A stretch of 14,871 nt of DNA from Chloroflexota bacterium. GTDB taxonomy: Bacteria > Chloroflexota > Anaerolineae > Promineifilales > Promineifilaceae. Under the pieces are notes generated by a model that was given only the letters and a program-made list of their open reading frames with translations, searched no databases and had not been told where the DNA came from. A program made the position numbers and the translations under genes. Each line of letters starts with the position of its first letter. The stretch's first letter is position 1. Where the stretch lies: assembly GCA_024640485.1 (NCBI GenBank), contig JAHEEY010000054.1:1-14871 (forward strand), written 5' to 3'. Positions 13,118-14,871 of this stretch are shown here, piece by piece.

Positions 13118-13135
13118 GTGGAGATGATTCTCCAC
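13118..13135 (-). repeat. Inverted repeat in the lepB leader
   Basis: Perfect 7-bp stem GTGGAGA (13118-13124) and TCTCCAC (13129-13135) with a 4-base loop, ending 8 bases before the lepB ATG. On the minus strand the 5' arm carries GGAGA, the only Shine-Dalgarno-like string here, so folding could limit ribosome access; it may equally be a DNA-binding site downstream of the promoter. Confidence 0.4.
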
Positions 13136-13151
13136 TAGTGAAAGTGGTCGA

Positions 13152-13180
13152 ATTATAGTCCAGCCAGATATGCCACGCAA
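13152..13180 (-). promoter_or_regulatory. Promoter of the lepB-BMC unit
   Basis: On the minus strand TTGCGT at 13180-13175 (3 of 6 to the -35 consensus), a 17-base spacer, and a perfect TATAAT at 13157-13152. Predicted transcription start near 13145, giving a ~35-nt leader that contains the 13118-13135 inverted repeat. No other convincing promoter is seen between here and the end of the main unit. Confidence 0.55.
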
Positions 13181-13340
13181 ACCACCCCCTAACCTAATGA
13201 AAGGGCTGGTTTTCCACTGCGGCGGCATCACGCTAGCGCATCCAGCTGGATAATTATAGACGGGCCAATCTGCTTGCCCGAGCGTATCCCGCCCGTTACA
13301 CTCGTGAGCGGAAACTCTTTGGGCGCAGGCATAAACCGAT

Positions 13341-13353
13341 CCAAGAACTTGCT
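13341..13353 (+). repeat. 13-base direct repeat, copy A
   Basis: CCAAGAACTTGCT, repeated exactly at 13490-13502. The core CAAG-AA-CTTG is a dyad, as in an operator half-site pair. Lies between the divergent lepB and hemolysin III genes. Confidence 0.45.
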
Positions 13354-13489
13354 CTCTTTTCCCTACCGGCCGTGCCTTTGCCTCGGCTGACTTCGGGCGA
13401 TGTCAACCAGTAACCTTTGGTCCATTATATCATATTATGTAAATCAAACGGGCTGCATTTGATCGCCTGCTTTCCGGCAAGACAAACTG

Positions 13490-13502
13490 CCAAGAACTTG
13501 CT
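13490..13502 (+). repeat. 13-base direct repeat, copy B
   Basis: Exact second copy of CCAAGAACTTGCT, 149 bases from copy A and about 70 bases before the start of the rightward gene. A candidate regulator-binding site. Confidence 0.45.
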
Positions 13503-13571
13503 GCCCTAACAGCTCCGGGGCAGTCGTACAGCGCTCTCGTCGGTCGCAGAGCGGAAGTGAATCTGATCGTT

Positions 13572-14249
13572 ATGTTAACACCAGGACGGTATTTTCTAGA
13601 GCCTATCAGCACACTGACCCATCTCGCCGGCACAGCCGCCTCTCTCGTCGGCTCGATAACGCTGCTTCGCTTGACCTATGATGATCCTCCTAAGATGATC
13701 TCGATGCTCATTTACGGCAGCTGCCTGGTCTTTCTCTACGCCATCAGCAGTTCTCTGCATGGCATTAAGGCTTCAGAGAAGAACCGGATGCGGTTGAATC
13801 GTCTGGACCACTTAGGGATCTTCCTGCTCATCGCAGGCACCTACACCCCTATCACCTTTAATGTCTTTGCCAATCCCTGGCGCTGGGGGGATCTGATTTT
13901 TGTCTGGTCACTGGTGCTATTGGGAGCGGCCTTCAAACTATACAGCGAGACTATTCACGGATTTCTCAATACCTTTATCTACATTCTTTTGGGCTGGGGC
14001 GGCGCCTTGCCGCTGCTGTTCTCATCCAATTTCTCGCTGATTCCGTTCCCGGGATTAGCCTGGATATTGGCCGGAGGGGTGTTCTATTCTGTTGGCTTCG
14101 TCATTTATTATTTCCAGCGCCCCGATCCATATCCAGGAATATTCGGCCATCATGAAATATGGCACTTGTTTGTGATGGGCGGCAGCCTCTCCCATTATCT
14201 TTTTATACTGTATTACGTGGTGCCATTTGAGCGGGCCGCAACCGGATAA
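13572..14249 (+). CDS. Hemolysin III / PAQR-family membrane protein
   Basis: 225 residues from the ATG at 13572; an in-frame GTG at 13557 would add five. Seven hydrophobic segments span nearly the whole length. Family landmarks: EPISTLTHLAGTAASLVG at the N-terminus, SSSLHG after the second span, RLDHLGIFLLIAGTYTPI in the third, GLAWILAGGVFYSVG in the sixth, and GHHEIWHLFVMGGSLSHY near the end. The Ser/His, Asp and two C-terminal His residues match the zinc site of the PAQR/HlyIII superfamily. Members have been linked to membrane homeostasis in bacteria; the hemolysin name is historical, and no toxin role should be read into it. It is divergent from lepB and followed by a separate promoter. 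The start is uncertain because neither candidate has a well-placed ribosome binding site. Confidence 0.9.
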   Translation: MLTPGRYFLEPISTLTHLAGTAASLVGSITLLRLTYDDPPKMISMLIYGSCLVFLYAISSSLHGIKASEKNRMRLNRLDHLGIFLLIAGTYTPITFNVFANPWRWGDLIFVWSLVLLGAAFKLYSETIHGFLNTFIYILLGWGGALPLLFSSNFSLIPFPGLAWILAGGVFYSVGFVIYYFQRPDPYPGIFGHHEIWHLFVMGGSLSHYLFILYYVVPFERAATG

Positions 14250-14277
14250 TTCCCCGGCCAATCCCGCCGCACCTGAT

Positions 14278-14305
14278 TTGACATCATCAGCAGGCATGCT
14301 ACACT
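14278..14305 (+). promoter_or_regulatory. Strong candidate promoter for the 14315 ORF
   Basis: Perfect TTGACA at 14278-14283, a 16-base spacer, and TACACT at 14300-14305 (4 of 6) with an extended -10 TG at 14297-14298. The predicted start point near 14312 is only about 3 bases before the ATG at 14315, so a leaderless message is possible. Confidence 0.5.
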
Positions 14306-14314
14306 GACGAGCAA

Positions 14315-14871
14315 ATGCGCGAGCGATTTGGACGTTTCAGCCACTGGTTATGGCATCAATTGAGTGTGTTGTTTACTCGACTGGGACGCTTGACCAGCAA
14401 GGGCGGTCCACCGTCAAAACACCCACTCACGAAGTTTGTCTGGAAAGTGTTTTTATTCCTGACAGCGCCTTTCCGCATCTTGGCTCGCTGGGCATGGCGT
14501 GCGGTCGTTGTTATCTGGCATTTTGGCGGCAGGTTGGGTTTGGCAATACGCAATCTCGCCTTGTGGCTGATCTGGGAGCCGCTTGTCTACGCCACCACCC
14601 CTCTACGAAAAGCCGGACGCTGGCTGTGGCGACTGTGGGGAAAAACGGGTTTGGCCCTGCGAAGCTGGCTGATCAGATTCTTCTGGAACCCGCTACGAGC
14701 TGTGCTTTCATGGATAGTCAGGAGAGTGCTGCTGCCGCTCCTCCGGCCGGTCTGGCAGGCCACTGCTCCCAAACGCAAATTACTTCAGCGCCGGATGCGG
14801 TCCAGATGGCTGTTGTTTCGAGCCCGGCTGAGGCTGACAATCAAACGCCCTTCACCGCCCGACCTGGCAAT
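14315..14871 (+). CDS. Trp/Arg-rich basic membrane-associated protein (partial, 3' end cut)
   Basis: An open frame of 185 codons from the ATG at 14315 to the right edge without a stop; no family recognised. The product is extremely basic, with only three acidic residues, and contains 16 Trp (about 9 percent). Trp and Arg recur together: SHWLWHQ, ARWAWRA, GRWLWRLWGK, RSWLIRFFWN, LSWIVRRVLL. Hydrophobic stretches such as KVFLFLTAPF and ALWLIWEPLV alternate with Arg clusters, which suggests amphipathic helices lying on, or partly inserted in, a membrane. There is no canonical signal peptide. A perfect -35 and extended -10 just upstream support expression, and the absence of stops over 557 bases in this frame argues for a real gene. 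Function unknown; a membrane-bending, nucleic-acid-binding or N-terminal anchor region of a larger protein are all possible. Confidence 0.6.
   Translation, partial: MRERFGRFSHWLWHQLSVLFTRLGRLTSKGGPPSKHPLTKFVWKVFLFLTAPFRILARWAWRAVVVIWHFGGRLGLAIRNLALWLIWEPLVYATTPLRKAGRWLWRLWGKTGLALRSWLIRFFWNPLRAVLSWIVRRVLLPLLRPVWQATAPKRKLLQRRMRSRWLLFRARLRLTIKRPSPPDLA

Larger units (their letters stand above)
13111..13571. other. Divergent intergenic region between lepB and the hemolysin III gene
   Basis: About 460 bases with no credible gene; the minus frame at 13430-13633 is Arg-rich, without domain or ribosome binding site, and overlaps the membrane protein gene. It contains the lepB promoter and leader hairpin, a second isolated TATAAT on the minus strand (13258-13253) with no -35, an AT-rich patch at 13422-13446, and a 13-base direct repeat (separate entries). 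No clear promoter for the rightward gene is visible. Confidence 0.5.

Noticed and set aside
1..14871. tRNA, rRNA, CRISPR array, insertion sequence or prophage genes
   Set aside because: No cloverleaf, regularly spaced repeat, transposase or phage protein was recognised on either strand.

Overview
The window holds most of a bacterial microcompartment (BMC) locus of the sugar-phosphate type, flanked by unrelated genes. Codon usage, several GTG/TTG starts, the Ig-like/coiled-coil secreted protein and the REC-CpaE-like fusion suggest a Chloroflexota bacterium (Anaerolineae-like). That placement is inference from gene style, since no rRNA or marker gene is present. Both edges cut genes: the class II HMG-CoA reductase at the left and a Trp/Arg-rich ORF at the right.

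Layout. 1-1237 (minus) is HMG-CoA reductase; all four catalytic residues are recognisable and fall at the numbering of the Pseudomonas mevalonii enzyme. 1565-3415 (plus) is a membrane-anchored coiled-coil/Ig-like protein with a decayed HExxH-type metallopeptidase domain. 3419-5775 (minus) is a four-gene unit: a receiver-ParA/CpaE fusion, a BMC-T and two BMC-P shell proteins. 5987-13110 (minus) is the main unit: signal peptidase I, RpiB-like isomerase, deoxyribose-phosphate aldolase, a small zinc finger, BMC-T, BMC-H, BMC-P, a nucleotidyltransferase, a CoA-acylating aldehyde dehydrogenase and an unknown two-repeat protein. 13572-14249 (plus) is a hemolysin III/PAQR membrane protein. 14315 to the end (plus) is the Trp/Arg-rich partial ORF.

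How the genes work together. The shell set is complete in type: one BMC-H hexamer protein, two different BMC-T pseudohexamers and three BMC-P pentamers. The three catabolic enzymes (aldolase, isomerase, aldehyde dehydrogenase) each begin with a similar short amphipathic helix followed by a low-complexity linker, the usual signature of an encapsulation peptide. The simplest reading is that deoxyribose 5-phosphate is cleaved to glyceraldehyde 3-phosphate and acetaldehyde inside the shell, and acetaldehyde is oxidised to acetyl-CoA. The isomerase handles a related sugar phosphate. No phosphotransacylase, alcohol dehydrogenase or kinase is present, so cofactor recycling must be encoded elsewhere or work differently.

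The least conventional points are these: the receiver/ParA-like protein leading a shell operon with its P-loop lysine replaced; the four-cysteine cluster between the targeting helix and the barrel of the aldolase; the RpiB-like protein without the usual catalytic Cys; a nucleotidyltransferase and a duplicated unknown protein inside the operon; and a signal peptidase translationally coupled to the first BMC gene. Regulatory calls rest on motif reading only.
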